Shown piece by piece: positions 17,998 through 27,499 of a stretch of 53,384 nucleotides of DNA. The first letter of the stretch is position 1. Each line of letters opens with the position of its first letter. Where the stretch lies: contig CAZLYK010000023.1 in NCBI GenBank assembly GCA_964563495.1, positions 1-53,384 of the forward strand, read 5' to 3'. The notes under the pieces are model-generated. The model made no database searches, had not been told where the DNA came from, and saw only the letters and a list, made by a program, of their open reading frames with translations. The stretch is from CAZLYK01 sp964563495. Its GTDB lineage: Bacteria; Acidobacteriota; Blastocatellia; RBC074. Made by a program: the position numbers and the translations under genes.

Positions 17998-18036
17998 GAC
18001 GGGATCAAGCCGGAATCGATCCGGTTCAATCCCGTC
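17998..18036. repeat. GGATT-family inverted repeat, compact copy after PSD1
   Basis: Arms 17998-18014 and 18020-18036 pair at 14 of 17 positions. It starts at the TAG stop (18036-18038) of the PSD1 gene, as TAGACGGGATTG on the minus strand, in keeping with the family habit of beginning at a stop codon. Confidence 0.65.
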
Positions 18037-21000
18037 TATTGCTTGGTAAAAGTCTCATCGAGATTCAAGAGAACATTGGCGACGATCGTCCAGGCGGCGA
18101 GTTCGACCGGCGGCAGCTCCCGGGCTTCGCCTTTAAGCAACAACGCGGCGGCTGGCGGTCGATCCTTGAAGTTCGCCAGCTGCTGGTTGAAGAGAGCGAC
18201 CAGCCGGTCAACCTCCGCGGGTCTTGGACGTCGCGTCAGACACAGACGGAACCCATATTCTGCGCGGGCGCGCGCATCGCCTTCGGTCTCCAACACCATG
18301 CGCTTGGCCAGCGCCCGCGCCATCTCCATGGTCGCCTCGTCGTTGAGCAGCGTCAGCGATTGGAGCGGGGTGTTGGTCCGGACCCGGCGGACGGTGCAGA
18401 CCTCACGGCTCGTCGCATCGAATGTCGTCATCGCCGGATAAGGCGAAGTGCGCCGGATGAAAGTGTAAAGACCACGGCGGTAACGATCCCCTCCTTTGCT
18501 GGTATTCCACTTTTCGCCGCTGTATGGATTGCGCCAGATTCCGTCGGGCTGCGGCGGCATGACGCTGGGCCCACCGATCTGACGGTTGAGCAACCCGCTC
18601 GCCGCGAGGGACAAATCCCTGACCATCTCGGCTTCGACGCGGAACCGCGGTCCGCGAGCCAGCCAACGGTTATCCGGATCACGCGTCTGAATAGCCGGGC
18701 TGACCGATGAATCCTGCCGGTAAGCCGCCGAACTGACAATCAGCCGGTGCAGCCCTTTCATACTCCAGCCGCCTTTGACGAATTCGACGGCCAGCCAGTC
18801 GAGCAGTTCAGAGTGGGACGGTGGCTGAGACTGCGTCCCGAAATCCTCGCTGGTTTCGACGATCCCACGCCCGAAGAACTGCTCCCACGCGCGATTGACC
18901 ACGACCCGCGCGACCAGCGGATTGTTCTCATCGATCAGCCACCTGGCCAATCCCAAACGATTGGGAGCGGCGCTCTCGGGCATCGGCTGTAGGGACGCAG
19001 GGGTTCCGGCGTAGACCTTCTCGCCCTTGTTCATGAAGTTCCCGCGCTCGCGCACCCAGGTCGACGGCCGATCGAAGCCCGGCTTCTCCCGGATGATCAG
19101 AGCGGTCACGATGCCCAGGTTCTTGAGCGAATCCTGCAGCTCCTTCATCCGGTCACGCTCGCGCCTGAGCAGCGGCGTGACGCTCCGGAAATGGGCCGAG
19201 AGATCCCTCTTCTCTTTTTCAGTCCGCTCATCCGCCGGCTTGGCGATCACCAGTTTGAGCGACGCCGGCAGACTGACGATTTTTAGCGGCTGACTCGATC
19301 CGGTTACCGACACTCGCAGACGACCCATCCCCTGGCATAAACCACCGGCCAGGAATTTCAGCCTGATCGTCAAATCGACGGTCTGGGCGGCGAGCAACGG
19401 CTGATCGAGCGTAAAGACCGCCTGCCGGTTCATTCGCACTTGATCATTGGTCGCATTGATCAGCCAGCCGCGCGGACGGTCGCTCACCTGAAGCATATCG
19501 TAGTTGAAAAAAGTCCTCGCCTCGAACCGGCCCAGCCCATCGTCCCAATTACCATCGGCAAATTTGAGCGGCTTCCCGTCAGCGGCGGCCTCGATCGTCG
19601 AGAGGATGAAATGCCCATACAGATCGCGGCCCGGACCGCCCCGAGGCAAACTCTTATCGGTCAGCGCCTCGATCCGCAGAGCCGTGATTCGATCGAGCCT
19701 GACCCGCGTCCTGATCAGATATTCGTCGAATTCGGGCTCCGGGCCCGTCGCCAACAGGGATTTGTCTTCGAGCTTTTTGAGAATCGTTCCGCCTGTCGAT
19801 TTGTACTCGACCGGATCGACGACGAGCCATTTTCCCGGCTCCGCCAGGCTCTCTCTCTCCCAGACTGCTTGAGCCGAAGCCAGCGCGGGCGTCTGAGTCT
19901 TGAGCGTCTTTTCCAGCCCGGCGATCTCTTCCCTGATCACTTTGCGCCTGGCTTCCTGCTCGGGCGTAGGCAATTCAAGCTGAGGCTCCTGGACGTATCG
20001 CTCAAAATGCTGCTCTCCCTTGATCGTGTAGTCGGCGTTTTCGAAGATCGCGTACATCCGATAGTAGTCCTTCTGGGTGAAGGGATCGTATTTATGGTTG
20101 TGGCACTGCGCACAACCGAGCGTCGAGCCGAGCCAGACGGTCGCGGTCGTGTTGACCCGATCGACCAATACTTCATATCGCTGCTCTTCGGGATCGGTCC
20201 CGCCTTCCTGATTGAGCAAGGTGTTGCGATGAAAACCCGTCGCAATCAATTGATCGGTGGTCGGGCTCGGCAGCATATCGCCCGCGATCTGCTCGATCGT
20301 AAACCGGTCGAAAGGCATGTCCTGGTTGAGCGCATTGATCACCCAGTCGCGGTACTTCCACATGACCCGCAGGTTGTCTTTTTCATAACCGTTCGAGTCG
20401 GCATACCGGGCCAGATCCAGCCATGGCCGCGCCCAACGCTCGCCGTAATGCGGGCTCGCCAGCAATCTCTCGACGACTTTCTCGTACGCATCGGGCGATC
20501 GATCGGCGAGAAACTCGTCGATCTCTTTGATCCCCGGCGGCAGCCCGATCAGATCCAGATAGACGCGGCGCAGCAAGGTCTCTTTTGAGGCTTCGGCTGA
20601 CGGCGCCAGCCCTTCCTGTTCAAGCCTCGCCAGAATAAACGCGTCGATCGAGTTGCGAGCCCACGAGCCGTTCTTGACCGGCGGCAATTTCGACTGGACG
20701 GGCTTGATGTACGCCCAATGCCGGGGCAATCCATTCACCCCATCACCCCGTCCCCCATTTCCCCCATTCACCCCATCACCTTCACCCGGCCAGACCGCCC
20801 CCTGGTCGATCCATCGCCGCACGAGTTCTATCTCTTCGGGCTTCAACGGGTCACCGCCCATCGGCATTCGCGCCTCGCCGCCCTCTCCCAGCAGTCGGAT
20901 GACCAGCCGGCTCTCACGGCTCTTGCCCGGTATGATCACCGCACCCGAAATCCCGCCCTTCATGGCCATGCGCTTGAGATCGAGCCGCAATTGACCGAGA

Positions 21001-21170
21001 GATTTCTTCACGCCATGGCACTGGACGCAGCGTTGAGCGAAGATCGGCTCGATGTCGCGCTTGTAATCGACCTGAGCTTGAGCCGAAACCAGCGGCAAAA
21101 GCCCCACCGCACAATAAACGGCAGCCCAAAGGAAGAGGCCGAAGACGAGCAGCTTAATCGTTCGACGCAT
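18036..21170 (-). CDS. PSCyt1-DUF1549-DUF1553 (PSD1) multidomain cytochrome protein
   Basis: 1044 residues. Signal peptide at 1-32 (ending VSAQA), then a cytochrome c-like PSCyt1 domain with C48, C51 and H52 in CVQCH. A Gly-rich linker near 135-150 is encoded by tandem G-rich DNA. DUF1549 follows (NSIDAFILARLEQEG, RRVYLDLIGLPP) with a second CAQCH. DUF1553 occupies the C-terminal third (NPLVARVVVNRAWEQFFGRG, SAAYRQDS). Such proteins are exported and pair with DUF1501 partners; they are thought to act in redox steps on extracellular carbohydrates, but no activity is proven. First gene of the run ending at 13484. Confidence 0.92.
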   Translation of the reverse strand: MRRTIKLLVFGLFLWAAVYCAVGLLPLVSAQAQVDYKRDIEPIFAQRCVQCHGVKKSLGQLRLDLKRMAMKGGISGAVIIPGKSRESRLVIRLLGEGGEARMPMGGDPLKPEEIELVRRWIDQGAVWPGEGDGVNGGNGGRGDGVNGLPRHWAYIKPVQSKLPPVKNGSWARNSIDAFILARLEQEGLAPSAEASKETLLRRVYLDLIGLPPGIKEIDEFLADRSPDAYEKVVERLLASPHYGERWARPWLDLARYADSNGYEKDNLRVMWKYRDWVINALNQDMPFDRFTIEQIAGDMLPSPTTDQLIATGFHRNTLLNQEGGTDPEEQRYEVLVDRVNTTATVWLGSTLGCAQCHNHKYDPFTQKDYYRMYAIFENADYTIKGEQHFERYVQEPQLELPTPEQEARRKVIREEIAGLEKTLKTQTPALASAQAVWERESLAEPGKWLVVDPVEYKSTGGTILKKLEDKSLLATGPEPEFDEYLIRTRVRLDRITALRIEALTDKSLPRGGPGRDLYGHFILSTIEAAADGKPLKFADGNWDDGLGRFEARTFFNYDMLQVSDRPRGWLINATNDQVRMNRQAVFTLDQPLLAAQTVDLTIRLKFLAGGLCQGMGRLRVSVTGSSQPLKIVSLPASLKLVIAKPADERTEKEKRDLSAHFRSVTPLLRRERDRMKELQDSLKNLGIVTALIIREKPGFDRPSTWVRERGNFMNKGEKVYAGTPASLQPMPESAAPNRLGLARWLIDENNPLVARVVVNRAWEQFFGRGIVETSEDFGTQSQPPSHSELLDWLAVEFVKGGWSMKGLHRLIVSSAAYRQDSSVSPAIQTRDPDNRWLARGPRFRVEAEMVRDLSLAASGLLNRQIGGPSVMPPQPDGIWRNPYSGEKWNTSKGGDRYRRGLYTFIRRTSPYPAMTTFDATSREVCTVRRVRTNTPLQSLTLLNDEATMEMARALAKRMVLETEGDARARAEYGFRLCLTRRPRPAEVDRLVALFNQQLANFKDRPPAAALLLKGEARELPPVELAAWTIVANVLLNLDETFTKQ

Positions 21171-21300
21171 AGTCGCCTCAAAAATGATTTCGAATTGAGA
21201 GATGATCGATCAGCGAAATTGACCGCGTGGGAATAGGTAAAACAACCGACGGCGCAAAGATAGCACAGTGATCTGGTGAAGGCGAGAGCAGAAATAGAGA

Positions 21301-21376
21301 GGATCGACAAGATTGTTGCAAGCTCGGATAAGACGCGATCTTGTTTAATCCTGCATCAATCCGGTCAATCCTGTCT
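21301..21376. repeat. GGATT-family inverted repeat, imperfect copy
   Basis: Outer arms 21301-21320 and 21352-21371 pair at about 16 of 20 positions. The right side carries AATCCTGCATC and CAATCCTGTCTATT. The stop codon of the 52-codon ORF (21365-21367, minus) lies in the right arm, so the last residues of that protein are encoded by the repeat. Confidence 0.7.
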
Positions 21377-21523
21377 ATTTTCTCGATCGGGAGCGTTGAC
21401 CGAGAGCTGATCGCTTTCACCGCGATTGCGCGCAAGAAAAGCAGACCAGACGATCAAAGCAAAAGGGAAGATCAGAAAAGGCAGGTACAACAGTCCCACG
21501 AAAAGATACTCCAGCAACTTCAT
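21365..21523 (-). CDS. small single-pass membrane protein (52 aa)
   Basis: ATG at 21523, TGA at 21365-21367. The product has a short N-terminus (MKLLEYLF), one long hydrophobic segment (about residues 6-29, including VGLLYLPFLIFPFALIVW), then a basic ARNR and a polar tail ending DRENRQD. This is the layout of a real small membrane protein with a cytoplasmic C-terminus. The last few residues come from the GGATT repeat. No family is recognised. AGAG five bases before the ATG is only a weak ribosome binding site. Chance ORFs of this length are common, so the evidence is the membrane pattern alone. Confidence 0.45.
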   Translation of the reverse strand: MKLLEYLFVGLLYLPFLIFPFALIVWSAFLARNRGESDQLSVNAPDRENRQD

Positions 21524-21759
21524 AATCTCTGCACCAATCATTACTAAGGGCCAACATTCAGCCGCTCCGACCTTCTTTCCGATTGAAGATTCCCGGCGGC
21601 TGTTCTCTCTTGAAAATTATTGGAGGCAACTACAATACCAAACTGTCGAAGGCCGAATTTGGCCTCAATCACCCATAATTGATGGGCCAAACCCGGAAAT
21701 TGTGTCTACAATCAGTTACAGCCTCAACGATTGGATGTAACAAATGTAGACAGAAGAGT

Positions 21760-21794
21760 ACAGGGAGAGCCGGCGAGACGCCGGCTCTCCCTGT
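21760..21794 (-). terminator. hairpin at the stop of the second Gfo/Idh/MocA gene
   Basis: Perfect 16-bp stem: arms 21760-21775 and 21779-21794, loop AGA. The stop codon of the minus-strand gene is at 21794-21796. The centre is GCCGGCGAGACGCCGGC. There is no T-run after it, so it is either a Rho-aided terminator or an mRNA end protector. Confidence 0.65.
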
Positions 21795-23017
21795 CAGGCT
21801 TTGGCGATCGTGCCGTCCGTATTGAGCACAACGCGCCGCTGCTGTTTCAACGCCAGATTCGCCAAGTGCGGTCCGCTCACGGCGTGATGACCGACTTCGA
21901 CCGGAGCGTTCGGCTCATTCCGTGACTTGATGCATTCGAGAAAGTTCTTGACGTGCGGCTCGGTCGGAATCCCACCCTTGTATTCGTGTATCGGTCGAGG
22001 TGGAATCTCGGGGCGCTTCCAGGGTTCCGGATAGACGCGATAACCGTCATCGTCAATCACCATCGTCGCATTCTTTCCTTGCAGGAAGATCTTCCAGCTG
22101 TCTTCATAGGAGTTGCCGTAACAGAGAGTCCAGGTGGCGATAAAAGTCGGATACTCGTAGACCGCGCTGAAGGTGTCGGGGACGTCGGCGCCTTTGTGGA
22201 CGTAGATCGCACCCTGGCAGACAGCCGATCGAGGCGGATTACCGTCGTTACAGAACCATTGAATGACATCCATGAGGTGCGTCCCCTGATCGGTCAGATG
22301 CCCGCCGTTGTAATCGAAGAAATTACGCCAGTGGAAAAAGCGCCGCTCATCGAGCGGATAACGTTTCTTGGCTGGCCCCTGGAATCGCTCCCAGTCGAGT
22401 TTGCCCTCAAGCTCCATTTTCGCCGGCATCGGCTTGCGGTTCCAGAACCATTGGGCTCGCGCCATGACGACTTCACCGAGCACCCCATCTTCGATCAGCT
22501 TTTTGGCGCCGCGGACCGCTTCCGAACTGCGACGCTGCATCCCGACTTGAACGATCTGTTTGGTCGCGCGCACCCCCTTGACCATTTTGACCCCCTGCTC
22601 GATCGAGTACGAGAAAGGTTTTTCGCTGTAGACGTCTTTGCCCGCGGCGACCGAATCGAGCAGAACATTGGCGTGCCAGTGATCGGGAGTGGCGTTGATC
22701 ACGCCGACAATATCTTTGTGGTTGAGCAGTTCACGATAATCCATGGTCGTGGCGGCGCCCGCCCGGGAAAGTTTCAAGGCCTGAGCAATATTCGGTTCGT
22801 AGACATCGCAGACTGCGATGAACTCGCATTGATCGGCGAAACGTCTGAAAGAGTTCATGAGGCTTCGCCCGCGCCCGCCCGAGCCGATGATGCCCAACTG
22901 GATTCGCTCGTTAGCTCCGATCACGCGAGCGTATGATTTCGCCGTCAACAGACTTGCTCCGGCGACACCGGCGCCCGCGCTCGTGATAAACCGCCTCCGA
23001 TTTACGTTTTCCGACAT
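21794..23017 (-). CDS. Tat-exported Gfo/Idh/MocA family oxidoreductase (second copy)
   Basis: 407 residues. NRRRFITSAG plus hydrophobic residues form a twin-arginine signal. The NAD(P)-binding fold begins at IQLGIIGSGGRGRSLM; SEKPFSYSIEQGVKMV carries the EKP motif, and NGGHLTDQGTHLMDVIQW lies in the substrate domain. It shares layout with the protein at 13484-14740 but is clearly diverged, so it probably has a different sugar substrate. It stands between the PSD1 run and the Oar transporter gene. A half repeat lies just upstream and a hairpin at its stop, so it may be its own transcription unit. Confidence 0.88.
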   Translation of the reverse strand: MSENVNRRRFITSAGAGVAGASLLTAKSYARVIGANERIQLGIIGSGGRGRSLMNSFRRFADQCEFIAVCDVYEPNIAQALKLSRAGAATTMDYRELLNHKDIVGVINATPDHWHANVLLDSVAAGKDVYSEKPFSYSIEQGVKMVKGVRATKQIVQVGMQRRSSEAVRGAKKLIEDGVLGEVVMARAQWFWNRKPMPAKMELEGKLDWERFQGPAKKRYPLDERRFFHWRNFFDYNGGHLTDQGTHLMDVIQWFCNDGNPPRSAVCQGAIYVHKGADVPDTFSAVYEYPTFIATWTLCYGNSYEDSWKIFLQGKNATMVIDDDGYRVYPEPWKRPEIPPRPIHEYKGGIPTEPHVKNFLECIKSRNEPNAPVEVGHHAVSGPHLANLALKQQRRVVLNTDGTIAKA

Positions 23018-23083
23018 AGCGTGCCTCCATTTTTTTTGTTAGTAGCTTTGGGTTTTCCGGAGAATACGTAACCAGAAACCATC

Positions 23084-23121
23084 TTGTCAAATCCTGCAAA
23101 ATTCCTGTCGATCCTGTCTAT
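23084..23121 (-). repeat. GGATT-family repeat, half copy after the Oar gene
   Basis: On the minus strand the sequence starts two bases after the TGA stop of the Oar-like gene as ATAGACAGGATCGACAGG and continues with CAGGATT. Only one arm is present, so no long stem can form. This shows the arm can exist alone. Confidence 0.65.
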
Positions 23122-23123
23122 TC

Positions 23124-26100
23124 TCAGAAGAGCAGCTTGACCCCGAACTGGACGCGGCGCGGGCTGTCGGCCGAAAGAATGCTGCCGAATGATGGGGAAC
23201 CGACGAAATTATCGGGCAGCCCGAAGTTCGGATGATTGAAGAGATTGAAGAACTCGGCGCGCAATTGCAGAGTCACGCCCTCTCTGATCGAGGTGTTCTT
23301 CGAGAGGGAGAAATTGACATTCTGATAGCCGGGCCCATCGAGGATGTTTCGCCCGGCATTGCCGAAACTTCCGTACGGCGGAATGACAAAAGCCGAAGTG
23401 TTGAACCATCTCTCCGGCGCCGGATTGGTGATGCTGGCGTTCCCGACCAGGTTCGGCCGATCATTCGCGCCGAAGCCGAGGTTGGATCTGCCCGTGTTGC
23501 TGTTGTCAAACTCCGGCAGCAAACTAACGGTAAACGGCCGGCCGCTTTGCAGCGTCACCACTCCGAAGGTCTGCCATCCGCCGACCAGAGCGCTGACCCA
23601 GCCGGGGTCGGACAACCAGCTCTTCCCTCTTCCGAAAGGCAGGTCATATGAGAAGCTGACCGAGAGTCGTTGTCTGAGATCAAAATTCGACCGCCCGCGC
23701 TCGGCGCTCAGATTGTAGCTGTCCTGCGGGAAGTTGGGATCGCCCGTACTCGAAAAAATACCCGAAGCGTTGTCGATCGATTTCGCCCAGGTGTACGATG
23801 CCAGCATCGACAGACCAAAATCCAATCTTTGCTCAAAACGCGCCTGTAAACTGTGGTAGGTCGAACCGGCGCTCGATTCCTGCATGATGATTTCACCGAA
23901 GTACGGGTTGGGTCGCAGGTTCGGCTGCTGGATGCTCGGGCGCGGCTGGTTTATATCACGCGCGGCGAGCAGCCTGGTTCCCTTCGAACCGACATAAGCG
24001 ACCTCGGCTACACTGTTGCGGCTGATCTGTCGCTGGAGGCTCAGATTCCAGTGCTGCAGATAAGCCGTTCGCAGGTTGCGGTCGAAGGAGAAAGCCGACG
24101 GAGGCGTCGGCACGGGAAAGTTTTGCGGAAACGGATCATAGAGCGTCAGAAAGAGCGTCGGCAGTGAGTAGTAGAAATTGAGGTTGAAATAGGGCGGGTT
24201 GAAGTAGAGCCCCTCTCCGGGCGCGAGCGGAGACTGGTCATAATAGATGCCATACCCGGTTCTCAGGACGGTCTCGCCATCCTTGCCCAATGTCCAGGCA
24301 AGCCCGATGCGTGGTGCGAAGTTGTTCCGATCGGCTTCGTAACCGCTCCTCGGCAGACCATTGGTCCCCACCTGGACGGGACTCCCGGTGACGGGATCGA
24401 ACATATTCGCCCTGTCTTCGGCGTCGACCGGAGGCGAGTTGTACTCATAACGCAGCCCGGCCGAGACCGTCAGATTCGGCTTGATCCGGTAACTGTCATT
24501 GACAAAGAAATTGTAGCTCTCCGTCCGCAAATGCTGGTGATTGTCCAACCGCGCACCGCCGGTCAAGGCCGGCAACCCGATCAAGAGATCGGCCAGCGCG
24601 TTCCTGGTGAACGGGACTTGAGACGAGAAGGTCAGAAATCCCCTCGACTGGACGTCGCGAAAAGCGTTCTGCTGCGCCGCTCGTATGTCGAACCCGAACT
24701 TAATCAGGTGCTTGCCGGTTGTATAGGTCGCGGTATCGAGCACCTGGTAAACATTGGTCACGCTCTCCTGCGGGTTGTTATATTCGTCGCCGAGCGGTGA
24801 AAAGCCGGTGACGGTGAGATAGCTCAACCCGAAATCGCGACCGTCGCTCGACAACTCAGGCAACCCAACCGAACGGTTGACGCTGCGGCCGAAGTTTTCG
24901 TGATAGACCTGACCGGCCACGCGGTTGAATGCCAGACGCAGATCATTGACAAAGGCCGGTGAAAAGATGTGCGTCTCGCTGAACATGGCATTCTGGCCGC
25001 GACGCGACAGGTTATTGCCATAACCCGGAACGAGCACGAAAGTGACGCCGGAGTAGGGCTCAAACAGATCACGATCGGCAAAACTGTATCTGGCCGTGAG
25101 CCTCGATGAACGGCTCAGCTCGTGATCGAGCCTGAGATCGAACAGATCGTTCCGATCGCTCAAGACCGGCGAGGCGACATAGTTCTGAAATGGGACGCTG
25201 CGGTTCGGCAGAGGGTAAAGCGCGGCGAGCTTGAGGCCGATTGGATTGAGCAGCTCGGCCGGAATCCTGCCGTCCGGAAATTGATTATTGGTGAAAGGGA
25301 TATAGGGGCGGCCGAGCAGACTCTGGGAAAAATCGCCGGTCCTCTCCAGAGCGGTCGGGACATTTGCGATCCGGGTGATCCCCTCGCGCAGACGCGTGCC
25401 CTCGTAATCAGCAAAGAAGAAGGTCCGGTCTTTGATCACCGGCCCGCCAAATGAAAACCCGAATTGATTGCGCTGGTAGCGCGGATCCGGTTCGCCGGCC
25501 GGGGCGAAGAAGTTGCGGGCATCGAGAACCTGATTGCGTAGAAACTCGTAGACCGCGCCGTGAAACCGGTTCGTGCCGGATTTGAGGACGATATTGACTT
25601 GGGCGCCCGCACTTCGGCCGAAAGAGGCGTCGAAAGCGCTGGCCAGAACCTCGAATTCACGGATCGCGTCTACCGGCGGCTTGACGCCAAAGGTGTTGAG
25701 CTTCGGATCGACATTGTAAACTCCGTCCAGGAGAAAGTTGTTGGAATCCTCTCGGGCGCCGTTGAGATTGAAGGTGAAATCACCTCGCACCGAACCAGCC
25801 GACCCTTGCGCCGAAGGCGCGGCCCCGGGAACGAGCAGACTCAACTCCAGAAAATTACGTCCATCGAGCGGCAGCCCAGTCACCTGGGAATTATCGATGA
25901 CGGCACCTTGCGCAGCGCCATCTTGCTTGAGGGGAGTGGCGCCTCCAATCACGACAATCTCCTCGGTCAGCAGCCCGGTTTCGAGTGAAACATCAACCCG
26001 TGCATCCTGGTTGACCTCGATCGTGATCCGGTGCTTCGACTTTTTGAACCCGCTCTGCTCGACCCGCAGACTGTAGACACCGGGAGGCAGGAGCGAAAAA

Positions 26101-26315
26101 GCGTATTCGCCTTCGGTGTTGCTGGTCGATACGCGGGATTCGTTGGTCTCTTCCCGGGTCAGATTCAAGGCCGCACCAGTGACCGGCTGCCCCGCGGCAT
26201 CCATAATTTTCCCTCGGATCGAGGCGCGATAGTTTTGCCCCTCCACGGTCGACGATGGAATCGATAAAACCACCAGTAAAAAAACGAGAATTCCCAATCC
26301 AGACCTGGTTTTCAC
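23124..26315 (-). CDS. Oar-like TonB-dependent outer-membrane transporter with carboxypeptidase-type N-terminal domain
   Basis: 1063 residues from a GTG at 26315 with AAAGG seven bases upstream, giving a clean signal peptide (SGLGILVFLLVVLSI, ending VEGQ). A longer reading to 26606 would run over the divergent gene and is rejected. Residues of about 30-110 form a carboxypeptidase regulatory-like beta-sandwich (IRGKIMDAAGQPVTG, GEYAFSLLPPGVYSLRVEQ). A plug region follows (VTGLPLDGRNFLELSLLVPG) and then a large barrel ending in the aromatic RVQFGVKLLF. Such proteins are very numerous in Acidobacteria and take up large substrates such as sugars or peptides. The location beside sugar genes is suggestive; the substrate is unknown. 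Confidence 0.9.
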   Translation of the reverse strand: MKTRSGLGILVFLLVVLSIPSSTVEGQNYRASIRGKIMDAAGQPVTGAALNLTREETNESRVSTSNTEGEYAFSLLPPGVYSLRVEQSGFKKSKHRITIEVNQDARVDVSLETGLLTEEIVVIGGATPLKQDGAAQGAVIDNSQVTGLPLDGRNFLELSLLVPGAAPSAQGSAGSVRGDFTFNLNGAREDSNNFLLDGVYNVDPKLNTFGVKPPVDAIREFEVLASAFDASFGRSAGAQVNIVLKSGTNRFHGAVYEFLRNQVLDARNFFAPAGEPDPRYQRNQFGFSFGGPVIKDRTFFFADYEGTRLREGITRIANVPTALERTGDFSQSLLGRPYIPFTNNQFPDGRIPAELLNPIGLKLAALYPLPNRSVPFQNYVASPVLSDRNDLFDLRLDHELSRSSRLTARYSFADRDLFEPYSGVTFVLVPGYGNNLSRRGQNAMFSETHIFSPAFVNDLRLAFNRVAGQVYHENFGRSVNRSVGLPELSSDGRDFGLSYLTVTGFSPLGDEYNNPQESVTNVYQVLDTATYTTGKHLIKFGFDIRAAQQNAFRDVQSRGFLTFSSQVPFTRNALADLLIGLPALTGGARLDNHQHLRTESYNFFVNDSYRIKPNLTVSAGLRYEYNSPPVDAEDRANMFDPVTGSPVQVGTNGLPRSGYEADRNNFAPRIGLAWTLGKDGETVLRTGYGIYYDQSPLAPGEGLYFNPPYFNLNFYYSLPTLFLTLYDPFPQNFPVPTPPSAFSFDRNLRTAYLQHWNLSLQRQISRNSVAEVAYVGSKGTRLLAARDINQPRPSIQQPNLRPNPYFGEIIMQESSAGSTYHSLQARFEQRLDFGLSMLASYTWAKSIDNASGIFSSTGDPNFPQDSYNLSAERGRSNFDLRQRLSVSFSYDLPFGRGKSWLSDPGWVSALVGGWQTFGVVTLQSGRPFTVSLLPEFDNSNTGRSNLGFGANDRPNLVGNASITNPAPERWFNTSAFVIPPYGSFGNAGRNILDGPGYQNVNFSLSKNTSIREGVTLQLRAEFFNLFNHPNFGLPDNFVGSPSFGSILSADSPRRVQFGVKLLF

Positions 26316-26477
26316 GATCAGACCTTTCTTTGTTTTACCTGAGATTTTGAGATCTATATCACTCACGTTTAAACTGTAGACGGTACTAGCCCGCTTCAAG
26401 GATTGCAAGTTATGAGCGAGCCTCGCGGGCTTAACCATTTTGGGAAAAAATCTTAACCAGACACGGAGACCCAACGC

Positions 26478-27497
26478 ATGAATCATCCAACCTCCACTTC
26501 TCCATCTCCGGAGCGATTCTTTATGACAGTCACCGCTTTTCAGCAAAGCGCCGTGATCAAGGGGGCGATCGATCTGGATCTGTTTACCGCGATCGCCGAA
26601 GGGCACACCACGGTGCAGGCACTGGCCGGCAAATGCAAGGCCTCCGAAAAAGGTATTCGCATCTTATCAGACACTCTGACAATGCTTGGCTTCCTGACCA
26701 AAGCGGATGGCCATTATGGGCTGGCCGAGGATGCGGCCCTTTTTCTGGACCGGCGTTCTCCGGCCTACCTGGGTGGTGCGATCGAATTCCTGCAGTCGCC
26801 GATCATGTTTGAAGCCTACCGTGATATCGCGGCCGTGGTCAGAAACGGCGGGACGATAGTTGGAGAAGAAGGCACGGTCTCACCGGAGAACCCGATCTGG
26901 GTGAAGTTCGCGCGAGTCATGATGCCGATGATGGTCATGCCGGCGCAGATGATGGCTCAACTAGTCCCCGTCGATTCGAGCCGCAAAGTCAAACTGCTCG
27001 ACATCGCGGCGGGTCACGGGATCTTCGGAATCAGTTTTGCTCAAAGACATTCGAATCTGGAAGTCACCGCCCTCGATTGGGCGCCGGTACTCGAAGTCGC
27101 CAGAGAGAACGCTCAAAAGTTCGGCGTCGGGGATCGTTATCAAACTATCGCCGGCAGCGCCTTCGATGTCGATTACGGCGGGGGATACGATCTGGCGCTC
27201 CTGACAAATTTTGTCCATCACTTTGATCAAGCGACCATCGTCAATCTGCTCAAAAAGGTCCACGCCTCGCTCAACCCCGGAGGTCGCGCCGTGACGCTCG
27301 AATTCATCCCCAATCATGATCGGGTCACGCCTCCGGGCGCCGCAAATTTTTCAATGGTTATGCTGGCTTCGACGCGCGGAGGCGACGCCTATACCTTTGC
27401 CGAATACGAACGCATGTTTGGCGAAGCGGGTTTTTCCAGAAGCGAGTTTATCCCACTCCCGCCGACGCCGGAGTCGCTGGTCATCTCTGAGAAGTAA
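26478..27497 (+). CDS. SAM-dependent methyltransferase with N-terminal dimerisation domain
   Basis: 339 residues, ATG at 26478 with GGAGA upstream. The N-terminal helical part (about 10-100) resembles the winged-helix dimerisation domain of O-methyltransferases (Methyltransf_2 type), with VQALAGKCKASEKGIRILSD. The SAM-binding fold follows: LLDIAAGHGIFGISF (motif I), EVTALDWAPV (acidic loop), LLTNFVHHFD (post-II) and LNPGGRAVTLEF. Relatives methylate small molecules such as quinones, antibiotics or bacteriochlorophyll intermediates. It is divergent from the Oar gene and convergent with the anti-sigma gene, so it is a single-gene unit. The substrate cannot be told. Confidence 0.85.
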   Translation: MNHPTSTSPSPERFFMTVTAFQQSAVIKGAIDLDLFTAIAEGHTTVQALAGKCKASEKGIRILSDTLTMLGFLTKADGHYGLAEDAALFLDRRSPAYLGGAIEFLQSPIMFEAYRDIAAVVRNGGTIVGEEGTVSPENPIWVKFARVMMPMMVMPAQMMAQLVPVDSSRKVKLLDIAAGHGIFGISFAQRHSNLEVTALDWAPVLEVARENAQKFGVGDRYQTIAGSAFDVDYGGGYDLALLTNFVHHFDQATIVNLLKKVHASLNPGGRAVTLEFIPNHDRVTPPGAANFSMVMLASTRGGDAYTFAEYERMFGEAGFSRSEFIPLPPTPESLVISEK

Positions 27498-27499
27498 AT

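Larger units (their letters stand above)
21171..21793. other. intergenic region with a small ORF, one repeat and a hairpin
   Basis: This 623-base stretch lies between two minus-strand genes. It holds a GGATT-family repeat (21301-21376), a 52-codon minus-strand ORF for a small membrane protein, and a hairpin at the end of the upstream Gfo/Idh/MocA gene. I see nothing convincing in 21540-21755, nor a clear promoter for the PSD1 gene in 21171-21300. Confidence 0.5.

Noticed and set aside
21426..21740. Plus-strand ORF of 104 residues antisense to the small membrane protein
   Set aside because: No ribosome binding site and no hydrophobic or domain pattern; the opposite strand gives a clearer protein.
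26316..26606. Longer N-terminus of the Oar-like gene
   Set aside because: It would overlap the divergent methyltransferase start, and the signal peptide with a good ribosome binding site begins at 26315.
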